Position numbers and translations under genes: made by a program
In this document: one piece after another, positions 9,925 to 22,201 of the stretch
Numbering within the stretch: the first letter of the stretch is position 1
Layout of the letters: each line of letters starts with the position of its first letter
The notes under the pieces: generated by a model
The model's input: the letters and a program-made list of their open reading frames with translations, nothing else
Database searches by the model: none
Told to the model about the DNA's origin: nothing
Assembly (NCBI GenBank): GCA_914767715.1
Contig: OU612074.1
Coordinates: 6,151,501-6,215,500, forward strand
Direction of reading: 5' to 3'
Length of the DNA stretch: 64,000 nucleotides
DNA from: Membranipora membranacea
Taxonomy: Eukaryota; Bryozoa; Gymnolaemata; Cheilostomatida; Membraniporidae

Positions 9925-11910
9925 TAGCTTATAGGCCAGAAGCAGCTATAGCATAAGTTGTTATGGCACGGACAATATTTGATGGCAGGATACTGATCAC
10001 GTTTTATATTTCATTGATGTATGTTCTGTAAAATTCACCGGGTGTACCCAGTTGTAGTGGTCATATTTAGAAATTAAAAGGTGTTTTGTATTGGCATTAT
10101 ATGTGTGGGAAATAACTCCTTTTCTGTGTAATCTAACTTATCTAATCATCAGGGAATTCCAGGTTGAAATTGCATTGTGGGATTTTGTTGACATGGCAAT
10201 TAATTCACCAAGTTAACTTGTAGAGAAGTCTGCTCTTATCAGACCAGCACAATTTGAAAAAATTCAATTGAATTATGTCAAACTTTTTATGGGACTAATA
10301 TGATATTGTATGTCTTTACAAACAACAATTACAAACAACATTTTTTGATGTTTCAATTGCCTCTTATGTCATTTTTCGGCTGGATATCTTTCGCATAACA
10401 CATGAGCAAAGAGTTCAATGAGTGCCTCACTTTTCAGAAAGAAACCCAACTGTCAGAGTCTGAAAAACTTAGATATGCCAGCTTCGCATTCTTTCCTAAC
10501 ATGCTAATGACATGATATGGGGATATGCGGTAGCGCTGTCTCTCACCAACCATCTCATGCAATGATAAAACATATACAATGTAGAACCCAGGACTATAGT
10601 CTTGACTTGTGCCAACTGCATCAAACTCTTGACTTCCCACTAATAACATATCGATAGTGTGAATATTTGAGATATGCAGTAGTGCTGCGGCTGACCTCTT
10701 CAACTGGGTACACACTTTTTTCCTACATCAAATTTGTCTCACGCTATCATGTTTTGAGCAGTTTTACTTCTAGGCTGCTTTTTGTCTTGTTCTGGTTGAG
10801 ATGTAGTGCTGTCGCTGACCACCTTTTATAATGATGTGATAGAATATATTGTTATTATCATACATATAGTCGTGTTTCCTGCTGACCATTTTAATCACTT
10901 AACATTTCACTTACCTAACCGATTGTGAAGAAAATTGCATGTATGCTGCCGCTGATATGATTGCTACAACAGGATGCACTGTCAATTTTGGATTCAGCAC
11001 GTTGTTCTACCCTAGATATACCCTTGTTTTAAACTCGTAACATTTCACTTATTATTAGCGATTGTGAGAAAAATTGCGATATGCTGCCGCGCTGCCGATC
11101 TTCCGCTGACATGGTTGCTACGACTGGGTCCATTTGCCTGCATTCCGAGTGGCTCCCGATCCACTGGTCACGGCGTGACAGTGGATCGGGAGCAACAGGC
11201 ATGCAGGCAATTGGATCAAACTTGTTCTAGGTTACACTCTTATTTCATTATATTCAGCACATTGTTATACCCTTGAAACACCTTTTATTTAAACTCTTAA
11301 TATTTCACTCATTAAAATCAATTTTTAGAGGAAATGAGGATATGCTGCCGCGCTGCCTCTGACATGATTGCTACAACTGGGTACACCCTTAATTTTGGAT
11401 TCAGCACGTTGTTCCACCTGAGAAACACGCTTTATTGAATTCTTAACATTTCACTTATCATATGCGGTTTTGAGAAATATTGGGGATATGCTGCCGCAAG
11501 ACAGTATCATACTAACTTCATAGAGATCTGACATTATACATATTGAAATTTTTTAAATTTGTCCTGATCTAACACAAGCAGACTTCTGCAAAAAAAATTT
11601 ACTTGGTAAATGAATTGGCAAGTCAACAAAATCCCCACAATGCAGTTTCAACCTGGAATTCCCTGAAGATTAGATTAGTAAGATTACACAGATTAGGAGT
11701 TATGTCCCACACATATAACGCAAAAACAAAACACCTTTTAATTTCTAAATGTAACCACTACAACTGGGTACACCCGGTGAATTTTACAGAAGAAACATCA
11801 ATGAAGTATAATATGCGATCAGTTTCCTGCCATCAAAAATTGTCCGTGCCATTATTTTATAGAGCAGTTACAGCTAGGCTGCTTCTGGCCTATTACAAGT
11901 CACTAAACAA
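9925..11910. mobile_element. Large foldback element with ~370-bp arms and internal repeats
   Basis: The left arm (about 9925-10300) and right arm (about 11535-11910) are reverse complements; shared blocks include GGCACGGACAATATTTGATG and AATTCACCGGGTGTACCC on the left arm. Between them lie repeated modules built on ATGCTGCCGCGCTGCC, TGGATTCAGCACGTTGTTC and AACATTTCACTTAT, best seen at 10911-11060, 11075-11130, 11237-11400 and 11405-11500. A palindromic MITE (11130-11229) is nested in one module. No transposase is encoded. The open frame 11603-12001 lies in the right arm and is not a gene. Confidence 0.7.
11130..11229. mobile_element. Palindromic MITE, copy 2 (left end truncated)
   Basis: Same family as 3049-3178. 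It shares TTTGCCTGCATTCCGAG, a central CACTGGTCAC/GTGACAGTGG palindrome and the right end TTGGATCAAACTTGTTCTA. It interrupts an internal repeat of the surrounding foldback element, so it inserted later. The left terminus lacks the TAGAACAAG end. Confidence 0.7.
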
Positions 11911-12037
11911 AATTATGAGATTTGACATAGTACAATTCCATTTAAAACAACAATACTTAAAACATTCACAAGTTCCAAGCCTCTGCTCACTGCGGCGATA
12001 GCAACAATCACTCACATTGAGTTACTGATGGGGCAAC

Positions 12038-15000
12038 ATGCTCAAAATAGCACACATCAGCATGGACAAAGAAGATCACGAGGAGAAGCAAAATTCCCAG
12101 CTCAGTGGTGGTCAATTAGCTGGTATAATCGTGAATCTGACTTTCAATTTTGTGTGGATCTTTGCGTTCGGTTATGTGGGAGTTTACCTCTCTAGTCTAT
12201 CTTCACAGCTCGATGGTTTCATCATAGCTACTGAAAATCTTCAGAGCAATATCGATTCCCTGGACAGTGATACTGCTGCAAGTTCAACTACAATGAAAGG
12301 TGAGTGTTTTGGCATGTCGTATGGTTAAAAGTAGGTCAACGATAAACTTACCGTTTGGTTATTGGATTTGATGTTGGCTACACGAGATTTCGCCCTCTCA
12401 GAATGGACTGGTATTCTGAGAGGAAGTGCAATGCAACTGGGGATGAGATGATGTGCATATACCCCAGGTGATGGCTACCAAAATCAGCGATAAAACCGCT
12501 ATACCCTGCCTACAAGCAACTTGTAAATATTCAGTGTAGAGAAAGTGTTGATTCAGTAACCCTGATCCGGCAGACACAACAATTTCGAGAGTTGATATTG
12601 GCTTGATGGTGTGGTCCAAGTTACCTTAGTATGTAAACAATATTGACTTGCATTTTCGAAATCCAATAACATAACAATACAATATCAATTGTGGTGGTTA
12701 GTACTTATCTGATCCAACTCAAGTGTGAGAAAAATTCCTCAACCTCGCTTCCTGCCTTTGTATTTGGTAGAGTTTTCTAAAACATATCTTAATGTGCTGA
12801 TTAGACGAGACTGCTAACAATTTTAAATATTAACCCTGAAAATAGTGAAGTAATCCTGAAATAGATGACCAAATTGATGATCAAATTCAAACTCAATGTC
12901 AATGGTATACCAAAGTTTCCTAGCTTATTAGCAAACGGATAGCAGAGTAAAAGCATTTTTGTTTGCACAGCCTAGATATTCTCATTTAAGTTGACCTTGT
13001 TGCTGGTGTCATTTTGAATGACAAGCAGATCCCTTGTCTTACAAACTGAACAAAAAGTGTCTATGTTTGATTAGTTTGAGCGCTCAATTGGTGACGTGAT
13101 GCTGGTAGAGGCATTTCATTATCGACCTTGGGAAAGTGGTTGATAATTCAATGCCTCAACCAGCATCCCGCCACCGTTCGAGCGCTTAAACTAATGTTTG
13201 ATTGAAATGCGTATTTATTTCATAATCTTGAATTTCCAATTGATCTAGGCTTATCAAGCATCTTTCAAATGGGTATTGGATAGAATTCAGTGCAAGAAGT
13301 GTAAAACTAGATGAAACAATAAACATTTGTAGATGAAATCACAGTTACATTGATATCAATTTGGTGTTAAAACTATTTTTTCTGATTGTAGTTCCCATTA
13401 AGTATAAGGATGGTTTGTGTCAACCAATTACCAATGAGATATGTCAGCAAACTGAATACAATTCCAGTGGTACGATTTTCCCCAACTTTATGGGTCATAC
13501 CTCCCAGGTAATAGAATGCGATATTACAGAATGATTCAGGCAGAAATTCTGATGGTATTGATTATTAAGCACCTTGTAGAACGCACAAACGTCACAAACG
13601 TCAAAACGTCGCAATCTAGCGTTCCACTAACGTCGCAATCCCAAAAACGTCGCAACGAAGGGTTTTTTAAACGTCGCAAACCCACAAACGTCGCAATTTT
13701 TTGAACGTCGCAATAGCTAGAACCCACTAACGTCGCAAATGTCGCAACTCAACAAAAACGCCGAGTTGTCTCCTCGTTAGATGCAATACGATTTGCTAAG
13801 ATTAGTGGACAGGAGATACAAACTTCAAAACACTGTGGGGAATTGACTATCAATGTTCTATTTTGTGCAATGGTTAATTGATCTTTTATTTTTCGTGTCA
13901 TTTGAATCTCTTTTTTTTCACTTCACTTTCAGTGTCTTGTCACATCAGAATCCATTACTGCTACCATAAAAGAGATTGTTATGCTGTAATTTCAAACTGA
14001 TCCTAATCAGATATGGGTTTGTTGTTTGGCTCGTGGTGGCACACTAGGCTGTACTGTTAGTACATATCTATATACTACACAAACTGACCTAAGTGTGAAT
14101 TTGATTGACTTTCCATGGTTAAATGGCAGCAGGGGATCGACCCAGAAAAGATTGAGCTGGCATAAATGGCTGCATTCATAATCATCAATATCTCCGTTAT
14201 TGCACTCATAGAGCGCCTTTAATATAAGGAGATTAATGTGTACTGATATCGATAACTGTGTTTGTGTTATTGGTTGAAGTCTCATGGTATTAATAGGTAG
14301 AGAGTATGAAATTAAGAGAAAAAACTGCTGGAAAACTGCCGTGTCACAGCATGAGTTTGCCATAATAGCCATCTAATAAGTGTAATAAGGCGTTAACCAA
14401 CTATCGGAGTTGTGCCCTTTCTTTTCGGAGGGGATAACTCATTCCGTCTGATAACAGCTTATCAACATCTAGCAGATATATAGACATACAAGTCAAATTT
14501 TTTTAACCCTGAACTAAGTGACTGGAAACTCCAAAGTATTGTACCATGGTATACACTCATCTATACACTAACAGCCAATTGTATGGCTTTGGCTGCATAC
14601 AAGAATCAATATTATTTTGATAACTAGCCTTGTATAGTTTTTTTTCCAAATTGCTGCCATTATCCTTGAGATTAACTGTTATTTGGCAATAATTATTTGG
14701 AAGATTGTGACATTACAATTTCATGTTTTTGGCTGCATAGTGCAATCAACTTTATTTGATTTTGCAGAAGTGAGAATATAAACAGACATGATTGAGTAAC
14801 GTATTCACAGTTAATTAAAAGTATAGCTGAGTTCTGCGTAAGTAATTGTGTGACAAAAATATACTTATTTTAATATTGTGGTTATGATAAGTTCGTTAAA
14901 TTTGTGCCTAGTAAAGAGTTCTGAAAATATGTACAATAAAAAGTATTTCATCAATATTTCTTCCAAAATATATCACTAACTACATACCATCCATTCCTTT

Positions 15001-18000
15001 CTGCCAACAAAACTAACCAAGCGTTGTACCACGCGCTGTTGGATACAAGCCACCTCTTGATCTCAATCATGCGCCCATCTTTTTTCCCGCTAGCTCGTGA
15101 TATGGCTCTCACACTGAGTCGAATTACTGGCAGTTTGTGTGTATTCAACGTACGTTCAAGCTGAGCATTCATATAAATTGTTTCCCTTGGTATGAAGACA
15201 TCATTGATTAAAAAGTTCAGCTCATGCATTTTCCTCACCATAAAAAATGTGAGAATATCTCCAGAAAGAGATACTTGAACAATGTTGTTAACGATATGAT
15301 TTGACAATGATAGCAAGGATGGGCTGGGTCTTGTAACATACAATGATACGAACTCATACAATTCTTGCATCTCCAGCAACATCTCATATATTGTAAAGTT
15401 ATTGTCAATAACCATAGTAAGGATAATTGGTAGAATTTCAACTGGAAGGTCTAACAAGTTCTCATTAACGTCTTCTGAGGCCTGTACAGCTGGCATGGGG
15501 CTTCGGGGCGTTACTGCTGGCTGCACCCTTGCTAGAGGAGTCACATCAACCTTGCTCTCTGTCTGAAGTTGTATCTGGGGTGATCTTGTTATCACAGTAA
15601 CAATATCAGCAAAATCATGTCCAAGTGCGACGTAATGTTCTCCGTTGTTTTCTGTAAATGACCAAGGACAATATATGGTTCACTAGGCTCAAATACGTTT
15701 TGGCCATCAGGTCGTATCAGAATATTTGCTGTTGTAGAGGATAGAAAGAGTATCTGGATACTCAGCAATTCTGCAAGTGCCTGGATCACGATATGGTCAC
15801 CATATGTCCCGCCTCTACCCATGGAAACGAGGTAATCTGCTGGTGAGATGCTGGACAAACGATGATACCAAATGTTATTTTGTTGTTCGGCAAAGAATGG
15901 GTGAGAAAGTAAATAGTTCACTACCTCAGAACGAAGTGATTCATGGTTTGACCCATTTGAACTGAGTTGGAAAGCAACTGCATGTATAACATTTAAACCA
16001 TGCTCCGTTTCCAAGTTGTTGATCCGGTCATTATGATCCAGCGGTGTCGTTAGCTCACTTGCAATTTGACTCTCTTGCTGTTTCTTCTGAGTGTAAGATG
16101 TGATGTCTTTCACTGAAAACCAAGATCTCTTATGATCATCCTTGTACAATAGTTTGTACTTGTAGAAATCAAGCTTGCGTTTGATCACAATGGCTTTTCT
16201 ACACTTTTGAGGTCACTCTGGACTTTTTAAAAGGTACCCTTACCAAGACTTTATCATAAATGTCATAAACAGGAGTTTTCAGTGTCTTTTCCTGTGCCTT
16301 TATCATACGTTTGGTGTAAACGCAAGTTGCCTGCCTAGCTTTCTGCTGAATTTCATTTGGGATGAGAGAAGATCCACCATGCTTTGACCTGCCAAAGAAC
16401 ACCTCAAATGGAGACTGATTCCCTAAAACACGTTTGCGTTGATCATTCACCAATTTAATAAATTATTGTCCTTCAATCCGTCAGCCCAGCACAAAGAGTT
16501 ACCCTTAAGAATGTCAAATGCAAACACACTCTTCAGCGTTCTGTGACTCCTCTCAACCTTTCCTTGGGATTGCGGATGATAGGGAGAGCTCTGTATGTGT
16601 TTGATTTTCCTGATTTTCTAAAGCTTGGTTACCTCCCCCTCAAATTCCTTTCCTCGGTCATTTTGAACAATAAGAGGATCACCATAAGTGTCAAAGATAT
16701 CCAACAGGGCAGCAGCCACCGACGAACTTGATTTACGTTGAAGAGGCCTTGCCCAACAAAATCGGCTCATGACATCAAGAACTGTCAGGATGTAGCGATA
16801 CTCTTTGCCATCATTGGCCAGACAAGAATCAGAAGATTTATCCACCAAATCAATTTGAATCCTTTCCATAACATGTTCAGCGGTGATTGGCGTGAATGGT
16901 GCTTTATTTGTAAGGGGAGTACGCAATTGGGTCTTGATGGAAATGCTCCGCAGATTTTCTTGGATGGTACCCTCAGATTTTTTGGCGAATCTGCTCAACC
17001 TTCGATGTTTCTCTCTTGCCCGACAGCCTTTACCCTTGTAGAAGAGCTTTTTTGTTAGCTTCTCCAGTTTGTTTTTGGTAAGAGCTCTTCGACCATCTAT
17101 AAGCAAAACCAAATTGTTGGTTGGTTACATGTAACAAAATTAACTTAGACCAAAGAAGACTACACAATAACACCCCGATAAATCCCTATATATTGGGTGT
17201 CAAATCTACCATGGAAGTTTGAGCTGTTACATTAGAACAATCGATGATGCTTAGATAAGGAAACCTTTGTTCAATTACCATTTTAATAGGAGTTGCTCCC
17301 TCCCAAAGTAAAATAGGATAACTAAAACTATACTTTCTACATCCCACTTATGAAATAAATGTTATAGTAGAAAGTTAAACCATTCTCCCTGTTTAAACAT
17401 AAGCGAACCTTGATTACACACAGAAATGTACATGAACTACCACCTGAGAGCCCTGAATGTGTTTACTGTAGAGTTTGATCAATGGTACAAACACCTGTGT
17501 TCCTAGACATTAGTGTGTGCCATGTGAATATTTTGTATTAACTGACCTATAAACAATACAGGGGGAGCCCCTTTCACTGAGTATCTGTGTCTGTTGCGAT
17601 AAAATTTCCGTAGGACCGCCAACTGTTCTTTAGTCCTCTCGTTGACAGGAGCATTGAACTTCTCTGTGATCATTGCAATCAAAAGATCATATTCTTCCTC
17701 GCTAAGTGTTTTGACGGATCTTGGCCCACGTGCAGATGTTCTGTGAACTTTTATCAGAACCTAACAATTATATTGATTTATTCAGTAGGTGTTTCAGCAA
17801 CTCACTGCTCTCATCATGCACACATTTATGTCTCCACAAATCCCTGAGTCAATCAAACATTCCAGCTATTTTAAATCACATGTAGTGTTTAAGATATGTT
17901 TCCATAAAATTTAATGAATCACCATATAGCCCCCACAAGCACTAACTGTACTTGCTAGAAAATAAAGAGTGGCCAAGTAACAACCCGTAAAAAAATACAT

Positions 18001-21000
18001 CATGGTATTTTAGGGTCAAACCAGTACTGAAGATCAGGATTACGGGTTACGTGTGATATGTAAGGACGGCTAAGTTCAGGCTTGCAGTAATATTTCACAA
18101 CTGCATAGAAGTTAAATTAATGATCAATAGAATTTAAGTACTTACATAAAAAACCGATAGATGCCAGAGTAGTCTCATATTGCTGTGGTTGAGAATCAGC
18201 AAAACCTACAAAAAATGATAGTTGATGATTGAAAGACATTATTTTCAAGCTGTTGATAGGCGATGAAAACCTTTACCAGTTGCCACTCTGTCGCCTAAAA
18301 ATTTGACTCTATGCATATATGTATATATCACATAAATAAATTCATAAATATATAGGCATATTTATGTGATATTGGCACTGGCTGACCATCATGTTATATT
18401 CATTTAATATTATGGATAATAAGTAGGCTAAGGCTACAGCAGATCTTTTCAGCTCTTTTTATTTTATTTGTTGCACCCTCCCCTAGACCACTGAATAAGT
18501 AGTAGGCATCCCACTGTATGTCTAGGCGGAAGAGATAGATATTAGCTGACTAGATAGACAAATGCAGGTTACATTTTAAGAGGGTGATGGTGCTTTGGGT
18601 ACCCAGGTATAGTTGAGCTGCAAAATTTTTCAATCTATTTCATTACTAAACAAGCAACGCAAAATGTCTCTAATTAATTTATCTGCTGGTTGCTTAGCCT
18701 GTCTTGATAAGCTTTGTTGGAGGGTTTAACGATTCCCTATCGTTAGACTTTCAACTTAGGGGATTTATGACTTGGGATTTTGACTGACGTAACTCAGACC
18801 ATTGTCGATCAATATATATAACTTTATTGACGAGCTTTTACTGATATTACAACCGTTAAATCTATAAGAGATTAACACAAACAATGACTGTATGACTATG
18901 TATGAACACATTACACAGTTCTCAAAAAGTTAACTTTATACTCTTACTTTACAACTTTTATAATAAAGTGTTATTTCCAAATGTAAAATAGTAAGGTGTC
19001 AAACGCATCAATCCTGATGCCAAATTAAGCCTTTACACAATTCAAGGTATATATATATATATAATTAATCCTTGAATGAGGAATGCAGGTTACAATAAAA
19101 TAATAAGGTTAATATTTGTACCTTTTTTCCTTCTCTCCTTTAAACTTTCAAAACTGTCTGAGTTTATTTGCTAATGAACTGAGTGCACTGACTCATAAAA
19201 GAACACTGAAACTTTACTTTACTGAAGTTTTACCAGATATACAGGGAACACACCAACACAAAGACCAGGGCGGGACCAAATCCCCCCAGACCAATCACGG
19301 AGAGCCAACGCCGTATAAAGATGTTGGGAGGTGGCAAGAAGTCGCAATAAATACACTCCTCCGACACAATACTGCACCCTGGATCCCCTGTTTGAAGAGT
19401 AAATTGCTCTATTGTTCCCCGAAATTGAACTGAACCTAATCCTGCAGATGAGAGCAGTGACAACTAGTTGGGAGTTAAAGCGAGTCTCCAGCTTAAGCTG
19501 GTGAAACAAAAGAAGTTGTAATTTGTCACGCAATACAGCGTTTGTTATGCAATGAATTTTATTGTGTTTTTGTTAAGCTGATGAGTATTTTTACAGAGGG
19601 GTTCCACCTCCTACCAGCAATGCTTATCAAGACAGGCTTCTGTTGGACATGCTTTTGCAGGATGTAGCACTTTGAAGATTTCTCATTCAGAGAGTAAACA
19701 AAAACAAATCAATAAAATTTAATAGGATAAAGGATCCCATAATGCAATTCTCTGGAATTCCCAAAGTATATTGGGCTAAATAGAATTTGACTTGATTTGT
19801 TTATGGAAGCCCGTATTTTTCATACTATTAAAACAAAGCTGTTAACAATGAACTGCTGGGTCACAAAGCAATATCAAATTCCGTAAATATGCAATTCAAC
19901 TATCATTGACCTGCAGTCAACAATCTCTTGTCCATAACTCAAATTTCTTCCACAGGGATTTGAGTTTACTAACAGCATTGAGCTACAACCTGTCGTGGTC
20001 AATTCAAACTTTTATTAGACTGCAAAAACTGAGAGCGACAAGCTCAAAATCTTGTTCAGTGTTGCTCTCTGGATTGCAGTGTGATAAAAACACCATGACT
20101 ATTTCTCAATGCAATGTCGTAAAATCACCACCAGCTGTTGTCCGTTAATGGTTCATATGGTACCTGTTAAGGTTTTATTATCATAAAGTCTATATGGAAA
20201 GCAAAAAGTTGAATTTTGGGAATGCCGTAAAATTGCTTATTCTATATTTATAACAGGAAATTCATAAAGAGATGGAGCGATTTTTGCATAAATTATTTAA
20301 CATTTTTCCCAATTTCTGATATTTCAAGTAGTGCAAGCAACCTCAAAACAACTTTTGAGCATAGCCTATATCAAACATGACAGTATATTTCAGGCTTGAC
20401 ATATATGCAGATACTCACCTTACTTGTGCTAAATTTTGATAAGCATCCTGTATGAGACAGCAGTAATGAGTTCTGAAGGAACAATTTCTATCATGATCCT
20501 AGGATTTTAAATTTTTTCTCTTATACGACTTGGTACACTATCTTCAATATTTCAACTCCCACAGTGTTTTGAAATTTTTATGCTCCTGTCCACTAATCAC
20601 AGCAAATCGTATTGCATCTAACGAGGAGACAACTCGGCGTTTTTGTTAAGTTGCGACATTTGCGACGTTAGTGGGTTCGAGCTATTGCGACGTTTAAAAA
20701 ATTGCAACGTTTGTGGGTTTGCGACGTTTAAAACACCCTTCGTTGCGACGTTTTTGGGATTGTGACGTTAGTGGAACGCTAGATTACGATGTTTTGACGT
20801 TTGCGACGTTTGTGGGTTCTACACACCTATATTTAAGAATATTCCGATCCAAATGCTTTCTCTTTGACGTGGGAAATCTTTATTTTGAAAATTGGATTTT
20901 CAATATTATACCCATCTGATGTCTAGCCACTAACAGCAGTGCATTAACTTAAGTCATTGAAATCATGAGATTTTTCACTTCCCCACCAAACCTTATTTTA

Positions 21001-22176
21001 GTGAAAAGTTTCATTTTCATAACATTAAAAATACCTCACTCGAATGACAGGGCATTACCTCAGACCTAGTCTTCTTTGTAACTGCCAGAACTTATATCCC
21101 TTCTGTACTCATCAAAATTTGTGTATTCCTTAACTTTACTATTGCATCAACCCTGTGCGTAATTGATTTACATTATTTGGTAAGAAGAAATTAGCCAGCA
21201 CCCTCCCATTTCCACTCCTATTTGATGGGCGTTTTCCTGAAGAAACAATAAACAAAATAATACCACACCTTTTTCTGTGCTAAACTATAGTCAAACTCAC
21301 CACAAATGTCACATCCAATTACCATTGCAATTTTGCTTTTGGCAGGTAGAAACGACCAAAGTAATCAAAGCAGTGAATGCTGTATTTGATGAAACTAAAT
21401 GCTATCCACATCTGAAAACATTTATGTGTGCTCTGCTCATCCCAAAGTGTGGAACTAACAAGCCAAGGGTTCCTCCCTGTCGTCGTATGTGTGAAGGTAC
21501 GTTTCAAAACCTCAAACCCAAGATGCCGATTCGTTTGACTGAATGAAAGGAATTTCGCAAGGATGGTTTGCTTTTGAGCCAGGCTGTTACCTTTAAAAAA
21601 TTTACCATAATCTCATTCTAGGCCAACAAATAGATATTAATTGTGAGACAGTGAATTACTTACAGTAGCCGAGTTCTATATTCGGTGTGAACACTTGTTA
21701 CTACACCATGTTGTATTGTATTGTATTATTATTACTGACTCATTAATGAGTAATATGTTGTTTAGCGTTAGTTAGTTAGTTAAATATTTCCCCCCCCCCC
21801 CCCCCCCCGCAATGTGAATAATCAAATTCAGTTTAAAAGTGACATATAGGTACCATATTGCATTCAAAGATGTAGGATGAAACTATTTGAATAGAAGAAA
21901 ATGATGAGTAATTTATACAAACTGTTAGAGGTGCTATGCTCTGTGACCACACCCACACTGCTAGGACCACTCTCACAGCGCTGTGTGACCACACCCATAA
22001 TGCTGTGGTGTGCCTACATTAAATTGTGGTCTATTGTAGCTGCTTTGAGTGGTTGTTCCAAATATCTGGTTTCAGTGAAGTTGTCACCACATGGTACAGG
22101 CACACATATGATAAACTGTACCTCATTCCCTGACAGTACCGACCTGGCGGTATGTGTCAACCCCCCTCCCTCCTAA
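12038..22176 (+). CDS. Type II membrane protein with a Frizzled cysteine-rich domain
   Basis: Four exons join in phase: 12038-12299, 13392-13507, 21346-21496 and 22040-22176, giving 221 residues (213 if translation starts at MDKED, 12062, which matches the start of the collagen paralogue and is preferred). Exon 1 encodes a short cytoplasmic tail, a TM segment (IIVNLTFNFVWIFAFGYVGVY) and a short coiled coil. Exons 2-4 encode a Frizzled domain with ten cysteines: LCQPITNEIC, YN-S-S, PNFMGHTSQ, KCYP, FMCALLIPKC, PPCRRMC, GC, INCTSFP and a final VC, then NPPPS and stop. Frizzled domains bind Wnt proteins. Anchored alone in type II orientation with no seven-TM region, this would act as a co-receptor, Wnt trap or presenter (inference). 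Intron 2 (7.8 kb) is mostly a transposon inserted at 13575. Confidence 0.85.
13072..13193. mobile_element. Palindromic MITE with 9-bp target duplication
   Basis: This 122-bp element starts TAGTTTGAGCGCTC and ends GAGCGCTTAAACTA, with arms of about 55 bp around a short loop. The 9-bp direct repeat ATGTTTGAT flanks it at 13063-13071 and 13194-13202. The 9-bp duplication suggests Mutator-like mobilisation. It lies in intron 1 of the Frizzled-domain gene. Confidence 0.85.
13575..13846. repeat. Left terminal inverted repeat of the integrase/OTU transposon
   Basis: Matches 20553-20823 in reverse complement. It contains an array of AACGTCGCAA motifs at irregular 20-30-bp spacing and the inner block GAGGAGACAACTCGGCG (as read from the right copy). 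Confidence 0.85.
14951..17760 (-). pseudogene. Integrase + OTU-domain transposase (broken)
   Basis: Read on the minus strand. Exon 17760-17547 (LSEEEYDLLIAMITEKFNAP, ending VLFI) splices in phase to exon 17096-16618 via a D-codon junction (FI-DGRRALTK). This holds the integrase core: IDLVD (first Asp), LDVMSRFCWARPL and VQNDRGKEFEGEV (second Asp). An in-frame TAG follows at about 16617. The next stretch has YHPQSQGKVERSHRTLK with the catalytic Glu, then a frameshift near 16455 and a C-terminal integrase region to 16199. From 16188 an OTU-like domain follows (HAVAFQLSSNG, RGGTYGDHIVIQALAELLSI, then GEHYVALGHDF in a shifted frame near 15635). The normal catalytic DGNC is not present (HGLN instead), and the His is kept. 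The C-terminal domain 15595-14951 is unrecognised. Several stops and shifts show that it is inactive. Confidence 0.8.
18696..19638. repeat. 32-bp palindrome split by a 907-bp insertion
   Basis: AGCCTGTCTTGATAAGCTT (18696-18714) and GCTTATCAAGACAGGCT (19622-19638) are the two halves of one perfect palindrome, overlapping by GCTT. The intervening 18715-19621 starts TGTTGGAGG and ends CCTCCTACCAGCAAT. GCTT is therefore a likely 4-bp target duplication. The insert has LTR-like inverted ends but no coding region; a solo LTR is possible. The same palindrome, uninterrupted, occurs at 34323-34355. Confidence 0.65.
20553..20823. repeat. Right terminal inverted repeat of the integrase/OTU transposon
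   Basis: Reverse complement of 13575-13846, ending GTTCTACA before the CACCT duplication. It carries the same GACGTT-type motif array. Confidence 0.85.
21790..21809. repeat. Poly-C tract
   Basis: A run of about 18 C residues in intron 3 of the Frizzled-domain gene. The length may be unreliable. Confidence 0.9.
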
Positions 22177-22201
22177 TGGTGAGCAAAGGACTAAACTCTT
22201 A

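Larger units (their letters stand above)
13575..20823 (-). mobile_element. 7.25-kb integrase/OTU DNA transposon (Ginger-like), complete ends, dead genes
   Basis: Terminal inverted repeats of about 270 bp (13575-13846 and 20553-20823) begin TGTAGAAC and carry about nine AACGTCGCAA motifs each, probably transposase binding sites. A 5-bp direct repeat CACCT flanks the element (13570-13574, 20824-20828). It encodes a retrovirus-type integrase and an OTU domain on the minus strand. TGT-starting ends plus a Gypsy-like integrase fit the Ginger group of cut-and-paste transposons (recalled family knowledge). It sits in intron 2 of the Frizzled-domain gene. A 907-bp insert (18715-19621) is nested inside it. 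Confidence 0.85.

Noticed and set aside
11603-12001. 132-codon frame upstream of the Frizzled gene
   Set aside because: Lies within the right arm of the large foldback element; its mirror in the left arm is not open.
13575-13760. CRISPR-like array of AACGTCGCAA
   Set aside because: Repeats are ~10 bp with irregular short spacing, sit in transposon ends, and the genome is eukaryotic.
14007-14372. 121-codon minus-strand frame inside the transposon
   Set aside because: No recognised domain and no splice link to the integrase/OTU exons.
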